NCBI RefSeq assembly: GCF_050003625.1
Contig: NC_134399.1
Span: 152,018,473-152,082,472, forward strand
Origin: Haematobia irritans
Taxonomy: Eukaryota > Arthropoda > Insecta > Diptera > Muscidae
DNA: 64,000 bases
Direction: 5' to 3'
The position numbers and the translations under genes are program-made. Each line of letters opens with the position of its first letter. Positions within the stretch are counted from its first letter, which is position 1. Positions 11,163-22,862 of this stretch are shown piece by piece. The notes below the pieces were generated by a model. It ran no database searches, was not told the origin of the DNA, and saw nothing but the letters and a program-made list of their open reading frames with translations.

Positions 11163-11450
11163 CACATAGTGGTCAGGGTATAAAATCTTTGATTTGCCAA
11201 AAAAATGGGCCTTCCAGAAATATTGATGTTAGACCCCACAAAATATGTACCGGTCGACTCAGAATCACCTCCTTAGTTGATCTAGGCCTTGGCGTCCGTC
11301 CGTCTGTTCATGTATCCGATTTCATGACGTTTTCTTGGCGCAAGAACGAAGACTATTGAATTTGGAAAATATCGAATCAAATTTAGATTTAGCACCCATA
11401 TAAATGTATCGCCCGATTTCGATAGGTCTGGTAGGCAGGTCTGGCTGTTT
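11163..11450 (+). repeat. DINE-1-like fragment, third subfamily
   Basis: Contains GTCAGGGTATAAAATC, GACCCCACAAAATATGTACC, GTCGACTCAGAATCACC and GTCCGTCCGTCTGTTCATG in the DINE-1 order, followed by CCATATAAATGTATCGCCCG. Degraded, with no tandem repeats left. Confidence 0.6.
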
Positions 11451-12622
11451 ATTGAGGCTAATTGAAATATGAATTTCTTTTTTTTTTGTAAAATAAAATA
11501 GAATTAAATCGATAAGAAATATGCCACTGTCACCAATTGTATTCTTGGATTTAATTGAAACGTAGCAAATCTAAAGAACCGGAATTAAAATTTCATGCTA
11601 TGAAAGTGCGAAAAATTGCCAATGAAAGGACAAAATGACAAAAACCTAATTCGAAATACCGGAACTGTATTTTGTATCGTGTGAATTTTCAGCACCATCT
11701 ACAGATAAAACTTTTCAGGTGATGGGATAACATTGACACCTTTTTTTGCAGAAGAGAAAATATGCAGTTTGTTCGAACATTACTTCTCATGTGATTTTTC
11801 CCAACCACCAACTGAGAATATATTGGATATTCTTATGCAAAAACAAGAAAAAAACTATAGGCACACTAAGCAAAGAATTGAAAGTATCAGTGGAAGGAAG
11901 ACTATCGAAGTACACAAAAACATAAACCAATGCCGACTCAGCAGGGATGCAAGAATACAGATCCAAGTAGGCTTCAACACCCCATCATACATGCAGAGTT
12001 ATATCTTCTCTCCTTACAATAAGACAATGCATTTCAAACAAGTGTAACACAAATCATCAGCAACAGGAGCAGTAGGGTCAAACACCATCATCGGTATTCG
12101 TATCAGTATGACCATCATCATCATCATTATTATTGTCATCGGGCAAACCAAATTACTACCGGCTGGCAGTTTATCCCACTGCCAACCAGTTGTCTATTGC
12201 TTGGGAGTGAGAATGCGCATGTGAGATAGCCCTTACCCATAACGAAAGGATCCTTCGAAATAGTAGATGTGTGCAATATGAGTATATGAGCAATTGTTGA
12301 CAAAATTCTAAGAAAATATTTGGTTATGGCCCTAGAACAACAAACAGTCTGCCGATAGAATTTTAATGATTGGGTTTTTATTCCACAATTGTAGCCGCTA
12401 GCTTGTGGGAATTTGTGTAGTAGATCCTATTTCATATGAGATGCAATTAATCTCAATCTTAACTATATGCATAGTCCAAAGATGTCATGTGACTAGGGAA
12501 AGGATATCAGAAACCGAATATAAAAATGGGAAACTGTTGTTCGATGATGGTATTAATTTTAGTTCCATGATTGTATTAAATTAACTAAACAATAGAAAAA
12601 TTAAATAATAGAAAATTTTATA
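11451..12622. other. No recognised gene; (ATC)n-type microsatellite
   Basis: Mostly single-copy-looking sequence. A 104-codon open frame (11733-12047, plus) has no recognisable motif and I do not call it a gene. A short imperfect ATC/ATT microsatellite lies at about 12110-12140. Confidence 0.45.
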
Positions 12623-13028
12623 TTAACCCTTCGTTGCATGACATTGCATATATGCAATGTTAGTTTCTTGCCTGTGTAGCTCCTATTCTTTTACATATAT
12701 TACCATAATTTTTTTTGTTATTCACATTTTGGAAGCCGTAGATTATATTTGATAGGGATTTTGTCCAGTATCGTACCAATTTCATTTAAATAAAGCGAAA
12801 TTAAAATAAGCATTTTGAGTACCTCGACAAATTTAACTTATTTGTTTTAATATTATGAAACTTTCTTAAAAATTTTTTAAATGTAAATATAAAATGAAAA
12901 ATTTACTCTATTCTAGACGCTACGTATATAGTTTTATAATACAAATTATATATACAAGAGCTCTACAATGAATGATATCATATCTGCAATTTCATGCGTT
13001 TGAGCCGATATGAACTGTCATTGCATAT

Positions 13029-13250
13029 ATGCCATATAATTGCATAAGTGCAATATCATGCATTCAATCAATTGTTCTTACTACTAGGACACTTAGCGAC
13101 GAATATGAATATAAAACCGAGTATTTTGATGATGATGGAGATTTAAACACCGATTTTGATATAAATCGAGGTCGTAGAAGAAGATTCCAGCTTCTGGGTT
13201 GTAATTGTTACACTTATATCATCGTGATATATTGGTTAAATGGGTTCAAA
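13029..13250 (+). pseudogene. piggyBac transposase N-terminal remnant
   Basis: The frame encodes an acidic stretch (SDEYEYKTEYFDDDGDLN) followed by a basic RGRRRRF run. Acidic N-terminal regions are usual in piggyBac transposases. The frame is then broken by the SINE fragment. Assignment depends mainly on position inside a TTAA-flanked element. Confidence 0.5.
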
Positions 13251-13433
13251 TTTTTTGCGGTGGCCTATCCCCTGTCAATATGTTGGTGACAATTTTAGGT
13301 GTTTAAAAGCTTCCTCATGGTGAAAGACCGTTCGAACTCGGCTATAGAGCTTAATATTGAATCGAACTGCACTCAATGATAAACAGAAGGTCAATATTGT
13401 GGTATCATAATTAACTGAAAAGTCTAAGTGAAA
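13251..13433 (+). repeat. SINE 3' fragment, copy 2
   Basis: Diverged 3' two-thirds of the tRNA-derived SINE (GCGGTGGCCTATCCC, CGTTCGAACTCGGCTATAGA, GGTATCATAATTAACTGAA). The tRNA-like head is missing. Confidence 0.75.
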
Positions 13434-13683
13434 ATGAAGTTTTGGTTCGCCATTATACCTACCCTAAGTAAAAACGAGGGTCCAGGTTTCCGTGTATCAT
13501 ATACGTTTTCAGCTTGTGATACGCTCCAACTTCTTTGTTCCATCATACCGATTCATATAAGATATGGCGGTTTCTTTATATTGTAAAAGCGTAGCATTTG
13601 AACTTAAACAGAGTTCCAAAGTCTCTTTTTCGTCAAAATACGGCTGAATACACAATCATCCGCTGCTCTTACTCGGCACAGAT

Positions 13684-13950
13684 GTGCCAATTCTAAGTAT
13701 GATGATTGCTATTACGTTTATGTTCCTCTTTTCTTTAAGCATGGTAGTTCTCCAGTCTTTTTCTTGTTTGGATCACCCCCTAGAAGTTTCGTCGCCCCTC
13801 CGACTATTGCACTGTTCTACGTGGAACAGTTTGGCGAAACCCGTCAAACGGTCTCGCATCTATGGGATTGTGTTCTCCAAGTTCACTTCCCTTTGTGTTA
13901 AATGCAAAACTGGGGAACTCTGTTCATCAAAAAAGGCAGAAATTATTTAG
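13684..13950 (+). pseudogene. piggyBac transposase C-terminal remnant (cysteine-rich)
   Basis: An 88-codon frame ending at 13950. Its C-terminus has a cysteine cluster (SLCVKCKTGELCSSKK), consistent with the zinc-binding cysteine-rich tail of piggyBac transposases. The catalytic DDD core between this and the N-terminal remnant is not recoverable by eye. Moderately sure because of the surrounding TTAA element. Confidence 0.5.
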
Positions 13951-13977
13951 AATCCCAAGAGTTTGACTTTTAATATT

Positions 13978-14205
13978 GCATCCCGAGAAGGAATATGATC
14001 ACCTCAAACATGTTTCAGAAGTAAAGTGTTAGTTTTCGATGGAAAACATGTAACATGTTTGACGCAACTATGCTATCTGATTTTGGCAAACATTTTATAT
14101 TTAGCGATAAAACAAATTTTTTTAGTAAAAATGTTCCATTTTCCCCATCCAGCAATAAAATTTTTCACTTAAGACATGTTTGATCTGATCACTTTTCTCC
14201 TCTAC
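13978..14205. repeat. MITE family D copy, diverged
   Basis: Starts GAGAAGGAATATGATCACCT like the 250-bp family D elements at 34695 and 51526, and ends with a diverged inverse of that sequence. It lies inside the piggyBac element. Confidence 0.75.
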
Positions 14206-14449
14206 CTATGATATATAGAGATAACAACGTGTACTAAAGAAATTGATTATCTGCATGAAATTGCATATATGCAATGTTACATAACTTTTGCTCCAGTGAT
14301 CAGAATCGAACGAAAATTGGTTTACGGTATCATAACTCCATATTCAACAATTCTAACATACCAAAAAATTTTTATCCTTGCTCGAATTAAATCATGCAAC
14401 GAAGGGTTAAATAATATTCACATTTAAAAGACGCCTTTTAGAAAATACT

Positions 14450-15255
14450 CATCTCTAGCATGTTCGCTTTGTATACTGAGGGTCATGATTTCAAACTTTG
14501 ACACGAAATTGTCGTGACTCACGCTGATGGTAACGGCGTGAGTGTGCGTGAGCGTGATTAACCAAACAAATGTCGTGCGTGAGCGTGAGTCACGAAAATA
14601 ATATCTTCGTGAGTGTGCGCGAGTAACGAATTTTGGAAAAACACGCTCACGAAAATAATCCCGCTTACGAACATAAAATGCTTACGAGTTCAATTCATAT
14701 ATAATTTTAGTGACATCCTAACATAAGTTTTAAAAGTTTTATAACGCTCTCCATTTTAATCATACTCATATTTTCAGCCGGGTTCTTTAGGTAAATTACT
14801 CATAAAATTATTCGTGAGTCACGATATTTTTCGTGAGTTACGATATTTTTCGTGAGTCACGACATTTAAAAGATTTTCGTGCGTACGTACAAATTTTATT
14901 TTCGTGAGCGTGCGTGAGCGTGAGTCCTACCAAAAATATCGTGAGTGAGTGTGCGTGTATAAGATTTCTCCGTCGTGAGTGTGCGTGAGTAAAATATTAC
15001 TCACGTGCACACCTCTATTTCAAACCCAGTTTCGATCTAACACAAAAAAGTTTTCCACCCCTCTCGGTAATGGTGGTGACATTTCTGAGTGGTTCGAAAC
15101 TTCTCTAAGTGGTTTCACTGCAATGTGTAATGCCGTTCGGACTCGGCTATAATAGGGAGGTCCCTTGCCATTGATCTCAACATCGAATGAACTCAGTGAT
15201 ATGAGAGAAACTCACTACTGTGGTATCACAATGGACTGAACATGTATTGGGCTGT
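14450..15255 (+). repeat. SINE copy 3, split by a 520-bp insertion
   Basis: The SINE head (CATGTTCGCTTTGTATACTG, 14458-14496) and the rest (from 15017, with GTTTTCCACCCCTCTC and GTAATGCCGTTCGGACTC) are separated by the element at 14497-15016. The junction carries a 9-bp direct repeat. Confidence 0.8.
14497..15016. mobile_element. CGTGAG-rich insertion flanked by 9-bp direct repeat
   Basis: A 520-bp insert between ATTTCAAAC at 14488-14496 and ATTTCAAAC at 15017-15025. Both ends carry CGTGAGTGTGCGTGAG and CGTGAGTCACG arrays in opposing senses. The right end read inversely (AGAGGTGTGCACGTGAG) is hAT-like. The left end does not match it well, and hAT normally makes 8-bp duplications, so the class is uncertain (hAT MITE or foldback). 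Confidence 0.65.
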
Positions 15256-15499
15256 CACTATACACTCAAAAACAAGTTTACTTGGATTCAAAGATTTTGA
15301 CCTTCCCTTAAGGAGTTTGGTATTGATTCCGAGCCAATGATGCGGCTTCTTTAAAATAAAGATTTTGTTTAGAGACCTATCTAGCTTTAAATCTAGGACT
15401 AATAAAATTAAAATTAGGATACAGATCTTATTCATCAAATTTTCATTCTCTTTTCGCGGTTTATTAATAAAGGTACTCACGTACAAACAAATGCCAGTA
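15256..15499. repeat. Degraded repeat fragment
   Basis: Shares words with the 21.9-22.0 kb, 22.8 kb and 63.2-63.4 kb repeats (ATCTAGGACTAATAAAATTA, GATTCCGAGCCAATGATG). No gene. Confidence 0.5.
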
Positions 15500-16008
15500 C
15501 ACTCAAAAAAAAGTGAACTCTCTATTTCACTAAAGCCAATTTAACTTTATTTTAGTTCATGGAATTATTATGTTTGGAGAAAGTTTCCTTTACTCTAATA
15601 ATTTTTTGTTTACGTTAGTTAAATTAACTAAAACCGAGGAAAAAACTAAACTCAAATGAAGCATAATGATTAACTAAATTCGTACCTTCCACAAAATAGT
15701 TTAGAATTTCTTTAAATTTGTAAATTTTACCAAAAATGCGTCCATCATGAACTTCGTATATCACTAAAGACATTCTTGCAATTTTGAACTCCAAGTTTTT
15801 CCTTCAAACTACAAAATTTTCTTTAACAAGTGAAAAAACTTAGTTATGTCTAATAAATTTTCTTGAATTTGTCGAAAAATATTTACTTATTTTGATGACA
15901 TCGGCGTGATGCCAACGTTTGTAATACTGTTTAGTTAAAATTTATATTCAAAATTTTCTAAAATTAACCGAAACATTTCTTTCTGGTGGGTTCACTGTTT
16001 TTTCAGTG
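15500..16008. mobile_element. MITE family C, complete copy 1
   Basis: A 509-bp element from CACTCAAAAAAAAGTGAACT to the end of CACTGTTTTTTCAGTG, with TA at 15498-15499 and 16009-16010. Inner regions match the inverse of 35395-35879. No coding capacity is visible. Confidence 0.8.
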
Positions 16009-16465
16009 TATAAAAATCCAAATTAAAACCTATACTTCAAAGTAAAAAATGTTTTCTTAATTCCAAAACAACTTAAACCAAAGACGCTAAATCCTCAAAA
16101 TAAGTCTTAGCCTATATTTGAAGCGTTTTTATATTAAATCTAAAGTTTCTATATTTCAGTTAATTTAAGGACAATTTCTTTAAATCAAAAATGTGTTTCT
16201 TTACTTTAAGGAAAATTAGCCTTAGTTCAAAGACATGCGAAATTTCGTAAATTTGCGTCCTAAATTTAATGAAAAAAAAAACTGAAGCAAAGAATTTCAA
16301 TTATTTTAAAGAAATTTGTCCTTAATATTTTTGTAAATTTCGCATCCTAAATTTTAGGTTGCGTAATCTTTAATATCACGTAAATATTTTTTTTCAGTGT
16401 ACCTAACCTAGCTTTATAAAAGAAAGTCTAAATAATCGAAAATTGGAAGATCCGAGATGATACAT
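16009..16465. repeat. Mixed MITE fragments
   Basis: AT-rich TTTAAGGA/CTTTAA-rich sequence resembling the interiors of families B and C, ending in TTTTTTTTCAGTGTACC near 16400. No gene. Confidence 0.45.
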
Positions 16466-16469
16466 AAAC

Positions 16470-17260
16470 ACGCCCTAAAAAAAAAATCGCCTCTCTAACA
16501 TAGGTTCCAAACATATTTTGCAGGAAGCACAAATATTATTGGATACTGCCGAAACATTAATATGTGTGTTTAATGTGAACATATTATATGTTTGGAAGCA
16601 TTTGGAGCCCAAAAATATTATATGCTTGGAAGAACTTTCCCCAAAGAAGATTGTGCTCATTCCCTAACATAATTTTTACTTCCACGAAATTTTTTAGTTC
16701 TTGGCACCTTTTTCTGTAATACAAATAATATTGAAGAAATTATTAAATTTTATAATTTTTTTAAAATTTTACCTTTCGCCTTGACGGAGAATCGAACCGA
16801 GGACTATACAGTTTGTAAGCCAACACACTATCCACTGGGCTACGTAGCTGTTATTGTCACCAGAAGAAATTATCGTTATAAGTTACATTTATATAGCATA
16901 GTTTGCAGCGCCCACGAGCCCATGCAAATATAACATTATTTAACAGAAACAGCATGTCTGCCTTGCATGCAAAGGATCGTGGGTTCAATCCCTGCTCTGA
17001 CCGATCACCGTTGTTTTTTTTTTGAATTACACATTTATATTTATAATTATACTATATTAAATTTTTATAATGAAACTTCGAAATGTGGGTTATTAAAGAT
17101 TTACAGTCAGAAACAATGCTTGGTATAAACGAAATGGCTTTTGGAAAAAAATATTATTTTTTTATTTCAAAAATAACAATTTTGTAAAAAACTGTTTTTG
17201 GTATAAAAAATTTGAAATTTTTGATGGAATTCAAAAACTATAACAAAAGAAGAACGTGGA
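16470..17260. repeat. Composite repeat with two divergent tRNA-like moieties, copy 2
   Basis: Same order as copy 1. A minus-strand tRNA-like module lies at about 16770-16850 (GGAGAATCGAACCGAGGACT, CACTGGGCTACGTAGCTG on the plus strand). A truncated plus-strand module lies at about 16950-17010 (AGCATGTCTGCCTTGCATGC, GGGTTCAATCCCTGC) and lacks its A-box half. The rightmost part matches 50040-50230. Confidence 0.7.
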
Positions 17261-17789
17261 GTCGAGTACAAACATACATACATAATTTTATAATATACAC
17301 ATAAATTTATTTAGATGTGAAAAGTTTTTACTAACATTTAACACCATTTTAAATGCATTTAAAACTTATCGTTATTAAGTTGGCATTATCGCTCTACTTT
17401 TCTTTTACTTTTCTTTAATAATTCATTTTAAAGAAAATAAACTTTTTCAATTGTTTTAGCTACAAAACTCGAACTTATTGCCCGCTTTTATATTTGAAGG
17501 TGTCCGTCAACTCCTCTTGGACTGCTTATTAATAAACTTACTAAACTGTTTAATTTTTAACTGTTTAATCCTTTTTTCATTTTACTGTCCCAACTCTAAA
17601 AGAGTATAGTGCCCTTTCGTTATTTTTATGAAGATCCCTTTGTAATTTTTGTATATTTTCCACCGTTTTTTTAATTTCCTTCGCCTGAATATTTTGACTT
17701 ATTTCTCGTACGTTCCGATTTCTTTTAACGAACCAAGAAAAAATTTTGCCTATAATGCTAAAATGATAAACAAAACATATGTTCACACA
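17261..17789. other. No recognised gene
   Basis: AT-rich segment separating two parts of the composite repeat. No conserved coding frame is seen. Confidence 0.4.
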
Positions 17790-18000
17790 TATATACATCA
17801 AATGCTGCTCTCAAGGCGAAAACACATGCTGTTTTTTCAAATGTCTATTTCTTGGTTCCGAATGTATATTCTCTTTAGTCCGAATACTCATTCTAATATT
17901 CAAATTAAATAATATTTAGACTTAAGCATATCAAATTTTTGGCCTTATCATAAAACAGTTTTCCGAAACAATATACAAGCGGTTTCACAGAAATTGCTCC
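17790..18000. repeat. Composite repeat, right-hand fragment
   Basis: Closely matches 4775-4970 (CTCAAGGCGAAAACACATGC, CTTGGTTCCGAATG, CATATCAAATTTTTGGCCTT), showing that part of copy 2 continues after an insertion. Confidence 0.65.
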
Positions 18001-18076
18001 CTTTTGATTCTCTCACTGTATTATGTTGATATCTTTCGTCAACCCTCCCGGTTTCCATCCCTATTTCTTTCTATAT

Positions 18077-18102
18077 ACTCTCTCTCTCTCTCTCTCTCTG
18101 TC
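18077..18102. repeat. (CT)n microsatellite
   Basis: About twelve CT dinucleotides in a row. Confidence 0.95.
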
Positions 18103-18194
18103 GCTCTCTGAATAAAATATCACAACATATATAGGTCTCCTCGAAATATGTAAATTTATATATGTTTACATTCACATTCATGCCCCAAACATAA

Positions 18195-18320
18195 TATATT
18201 CTATCAATCAATTCTATAATTAATACTATAATTTTGGTGATTGAAGAAATTTCAATTAAAATATTAATTGCATAAAATAATTTTGTAATTAAATCAGAAA
18301 ACATTTTTTTTTCTGTGTAA
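18195..18320. repeat. MITE family A, right-end fragment
   Basis: Contains TTTGGTGATTGAAGAAATTT, then TAATTAAATCAGAAAACATT and TTCTGTGT, as in the right end of family A. Confidence 0.65.
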
Positions 18321-18769
18321 TAATCATGATTTTAGGCCAATTGAATATAAAAAGACAATTTAAAAGTTCTTTTTATTAAAATATATTTATATACAATTTT
18401 CAGCTGACCCCTTTGGGAAGTAAACCCGACCAATTTGGAATGGCTTCTCATCGAAGAAAACCAAATTCGGTAACTGACCACTTTTGTGCAATCGAAGCAT
18501 CTCATTGGCTCTTTCAAGAATATATCAAATGGAGCTTTGAGTTATGATTTGCATTTATTTAAATTTATTGCCGTTTGATTTATAATAACTTAAAAAAAAA
18601 ACATTTTAGGGCATCTCCATTGTATTAAATTTATGTCACACTAAAGACATTAAAAAAAAAAATAAATAAAAAACGGTAGCGCCGACCACCATATGTTGGG
18701 CGCCTTTTTTTCTAAACAAATAATTAAAATCAATTAATGTTAATAACTCCTTTTTTAATATTATTTAGT

Positions 18770-19120
18770 GCAGCATATACCCAAGAACAAAAGACCATTT
18801 AAACGGACCCCGCTCATGAGGTCACCTACAGTCATATTTCCTAAGAATTGAACGGCTTCACTAATCCAGAAGCCTATCACAAAGAAATCGCCAATGAAAT
18901 GGTATCATCCATAGCTGAGATCATATCAATAGAAAGAAACAACAAATATGCTGTGGAGAAAGCAAAGAGGCGTTTAAAAAAGTCAAATAATAACATTCAA
19001 TTGTCTTTAGAAACAAGAGAAGGAAAAGAAACAAAAACAGCTACAATCCCAAGAGGAACCTTACTAATTTATTGCTTAACTCTAAACAACAACAATTTCT
19101 ATAGAGTTTATATCAACTAG
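18770..19120 (+). pseudogene. Unidentified protein-coding fragment
   Basis: A ~90-codon frame with protein-like, polar composition (NPEAYHKEIANEMVSSIAEI, then KYAVEKAKRRLKKSNN). There is no in-frame ATG at its head, and the preceding codons in this frame include a stop. A lysine/arginine-rich frame just upstream (18785-18845, including NKRPFKRTPLMRSPTV) may be the same gene before a frameshift. I do not recognise the family. A decayed retroelement or captured exon is possible. Confidence 0.35.
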
Positions 19121-19405
19121 TTCAACATGCAGGGTGAAATACGTCATATGCACTCACAATAATGTTAGTAAGGGTTTTAAAAACAATAGCATATTTTCAT
19201 ATAAAATTGCGTCGAATTTGATTTTTTAGAACAATTTTGGGAATATTATTTTTCTGGAATTTTTTTTGTTACAGATTTTTTTTTTTAAATGTTTTGTTTT
19301 TAGAGAAAATTTTGTCAAAATTTTATTTTAATAAAAATTCCCTCGAAATTTAATTTTTACTGAACATATAGTGAACAAAATAATGACCTAATATGGAACA
19401 TTATA

Positions 19406-21491
19406 CACCCAGAGAAATGATTGGTTGGAATTCGATTAGGACAACAGTTTGATAGTGGAGACCCACAATTTTTAATTGTGTGAAATAATAGTTAGTTATT
19501 TCTCTTGTTTGATAGTTTATATAATCAATATAACGGTGGTGTGGCCAAAAGTTGGCACACACGACCAAATATTGGTCGTTATTTATACATTGAAGTAACT
19601 AACCATTTCAATTTATTCCACCCTGTTGTGATAACTGATTTGTTTTGCCAATATGTCACGAAACCCAACTGAAAGTCCGCCTAGCCAATAAGTTGGTTGT
19701 GTTAACAAATTTTATAGTTATAAAGGAATTTGTTGCTACACTGAAAAAAATATTGTCGTGAGGTCAAAGATTTCATGTCTTTAAAATACGAATACAAATT
19801 TTGCTTAGCATAGAAGACGCATTTCTCTAAAATAAAGTTATTTTCCTTGTCCAAAAGTCGATAAACTCTTCAATGAAGTCGTATTGTCCTTATAATTAAG
19901 TGATTTGACTTAAAAATGGGTATCTTAACATGATAGAAAAAATTTTTAGGCTAAGGTCAACGTGACTTTAATAATTCAGAAAAATTCTTTAAATTTAATG
20001 AAATTGTCTTTAAATTTGTTGTCTTTTTGCATCTTGACTACAAAGCAAAAAATCGTTCAAATATAGGACATGTTTTTCAAAACTTTATTTTAAAGAAGTT
20101 TTTTACTTCAGACATAGAATAATTTATACTGGAAGTCGAGTCCTAATTTGGAAAATAAAGTTGCCGTTAACTCGTTTTTAAAGGACTTTGATAGCATATG
20201 AAGAAAAAAAGCTGAGAAAGCGAAAAATTAAAATTTGCTTCCTAGAAGCAAGTACACAAAACCTAAATTTAAAAGAGAATTGTGTCTTAAAAGTATCCTT
20301 ACTTGTATTCTCCGCTTCTTTGGCTCGGAATCAATACCAAATTTTTTAAAGTAAAGACAAAATCTTTGGAACCGAGTATGCTTTTTTTTCAGTGTATGGA
20401 CTACATAAATATGACAACAAATAAGTTGTTGTTTGATTTCATTAATTATAAACTCTAAATTCTCAAAATTTCAATACAATTCAAATTTTTCATGTCGAGT
20501 ACCCAATATTAGAGAAAATTCTGGCCATAAAGACTTGCTGTGAATTAGGTATATATTCTTTTTACTTCGGTAGCTGCATTCTTAAGTGGTGAGTAACATA
20601 ATCATCAAATGAAATTAATACCACTCACTCACTTACGTTCTTCCCTACTAGAGATATTTTTTTACAAATGTGACGATTTCCGAGGATGTGAATGGTAAAT
20701 ATATAGATTGGCTACCTCGCCATCGAACTTAAAATCGATCAGAACTGAAGAAAGATTCTGGTGCAAAGACATAACAACATTTCAAGGTCCATGCGTGAGT
20801 CACAATCGGGTAATTGTGAGTGGAGCATCAGCAGCATCTGCATAATTTCCATTCAGTTTTTAATCTTTGTTGGGGTTTTGGGTACATTGGGGTACTGCCA
20901 CTCAAATCGAACGACATATATAATCATGTAAGGCGTGTACTATTAGACAAACTTTGCCAACAGAACACGATCAAAGGTACATTTTTTAACGTTAACGCAA
21001 ATTTTTTTATATTATGTCTGCTTTTTTTCCAGAAATTTAAAAAAAAAATATTTTGACCTCCTTGGATCTGAAAATTGTGTAGATTTCGCAACTCTTGCTA
21101 TTTCATGGAGTTTCTTTTGCAGTTCATAAAAGGTTCTAAAGATGACGATGTTTTATTAGGTTAATAGTCAATAAAAATATTAATATGTATTAAAATTAAA
21201 TACAGACTAAAATTAATTCACCAAATGGTTTCTTATATTTCTCAAGCATTGGTTGTCCGAAAATAATAAATAGTTGTTTCAACAAACGAATAAAATCTTA
21301 TTGGTTGGGATTACCAATTAGACTTATAATATGTCCAAATTTTAGTTATCCAAACAATTTGATATACTGTTGTGCAAGACAACAGTTGGTTGCTTTGACA
21401 AATGTTGTCAGTTATATTCTGGTAGTAGATGGGACCGAATAATTTGGTTGGCAAAAGAATTGGTTGGCACAACAAATTTGTTTTCTGTGTG
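19406..21491. mobile_element. TA-flanked element with CAC-type ends, carrying a nested MITE
   Basis: The left end CACCCAGAGAAATGATTGG (TA at 19404-19405) pairs loosely with the right end, which reads CACACAGAAAACAAATTTG inversely (TA at 21492-21493). TTGG/CCAA words recur in inverse near both ends. The family B MITE at 19739-20394 is nested. Without it the element is about 1.4 kb. No transposase seen. Boundaries are provisional. Confidence 0.5.
19739..20394 (+). mobile_element. MITE family B, complete copy 1
   Basis: A 656-bp element starting CACTGAAAAAAATATTGTCG and ending TTTTTTTTCAGTG, with TA at 19737-19738 and 20395-20396. It matches 25000-25652 throughout. Confidence 0.85.
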
Positions 21492-21566
21492 TACAACAAA
21501 CAATTTAGTACAAGCAATTTACATAATATAAAGGACAAATTCCGTTCTAATAATGACATTTTAATT

Positions 21567-22000
21567 AAAAGAAAGTTTATAATCTTTGCTTCAAAATTTT
21601 TTTCATTAAATTTACACAAATTTTGGAAATTCGCGTTCCTCTGTTAAAGTCGGAGGTCTTTGAAGTAAGGCAAATTTCCCTTAGTGTAAAGAAAAACATT
21701 TTTAATGTAAAATATGGTCTTCAAATCAAATAATCTTTATATTTATGACAAAAACAACTTATTTTAAGGATATATATCTTTGGTTTAATTTTGTTTTGTT
21801 TTTTGAATTAAAAAAATTCCTTTTTACTATAAAGTATCTGTTATAATTTGGATTTCACAACTGTACGAGAATAACTGTATGAACATATAGCAAAAAGATA
21901 ATGAAAATTCGATGAATGAGATCTGTACCTCAATTTTAATTTTATTTATCCTAGATTTAAATCCAGGGAGACTCGGAATCAATACCAAAATCCTTAATTG
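21567..22000 (+). repeat. Dispersed direct repeat, copy 1
   Basis: About 430 bp that recurs at 22412-22860 with few differences (shared words CCTCTGTTAAAGTCGGAGG, CAAATTTCCCTTAGTG, AAATCCAGGGAGACTCGGAA). Related fragments occur at 15.3 and 63.3 kb. No coding potential. Confidence 0.8.
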
Positions 22001-22089
22001 AAGGTCAAAATCTTTGGATAGAAAGAAAAAAGAAAATTTCGTAGTGTGAAGGAAAAAATTGAAGACCAAAATTGCAAAAATATGTGTTT

Positions 22090-22411
22090 TGTGTCACACA
22101 AAGAGATCCCGAAAGGCGCATTATTAGTAAAAAAAGTCTGTTGTAAAACTGATGCTAAAATGAACTAATATTTATTGCAAAAATTCTACTTTGTTATAGT
22201 TTATTTTTAAAATTTTGTAAGAAATTTTCCCCAGCCCAACGATTTTTTCTTTATTCCAAGTATGTGTCGAAAATTTTATGAACTAAATGACAGTAAAATT
22301 TCAATGACATACAAATTAGTTCAATTATAACTAAAACAGAAGAAGTTTTTCGTACACTTCTCAAAAATAGTAAGAATGAACTACAGCTTGGTTAAAATGG
22401 GAAAGTTAAAA
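22090..22411. other. Spacer between the two direct repeats
   Basis: AT-rich, with fragments resembling the MITE at 43.8-44.3 kb (TGAACTAAATGACAGTAAAAT). No gene. Confidence 0.4.
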
Positions 22412-22862
22412 GAAACTTTATAATCTTTGCTTCTAAATTTTTTTCATTAAATTTACACAAATTTTGGAATTTCGCGTCCCTCTGTTAAAGTCGGAGGTCT
22501 TTGAAGTAAGGCAAATTTCCCTTAGTGTGAAGAAAAACATTTTTAATGTAAAATATGGTCTTCAAATCAAATGATCTTTATATTTATGACAAAAACGCTT
22601 CAAATATAGGCTACAACTTATTTTAAGGATATATATCTTTGGTTTAAATTTTTTTGTTTTTTTGAATTAAAAAATCCCTTTTTACTATAAAGTATCTGTT
22701 ATAATTTGGATTTCTAAACTGTACGAGAATAACTAACTGTATGAACATATAGCAAAAAGATAATGAAAATTCGATTAATGAGATCTGTATCCCAATTTTA
22801 ATTTTATTTATCCTAGATTTAAATCCAGAGAGACTCGGAATCAATACCAAAATCCTTAATTT
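22412..22862 (+). repeat. Dispersed direct repeat, copy 2
   Basis: Second copy of the 21567-22000 repeat, with an added CGCTTCAAATATAGGCTACA segment near 22596. Confidence 0.8.

Larger units (their letters stand above)
12627..14406 (+). mobile_element. Decayed piggyBac-superfamily element
   Basis: A 1780-bp element flanked by TTAA (12623-12626 and 14407-14410), with 15-bp terminal inverted repeats beginning CCCTTCGTTGCATGA. These are the hallmarks of piggyBac. The perfect palindrome ATTGCATATATGCAAT occurs subterminally at both ends (12643 and 14260), with a third related copy at about 13020. Internal remnants of the transposase are listed separately. A SINE fragment (13251-13433) and a family D MITE (13978-14205) have inserted later. 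Confidence 0.9.

Noticed and set aside
11733..12047. 104-codon open frame
   Set aside because: No recognisable motif, AT-biased, no splice or promoter context; cannot be distinguished from chance.
18670..18710. GGCGCCCAAC on the minus strand, like a tRNA-Lys primer-binding site of an LTR retroelement
   Set aside because: No LTR or gag/pol sequence lies on the expected side; an 11-base match alone is weak.
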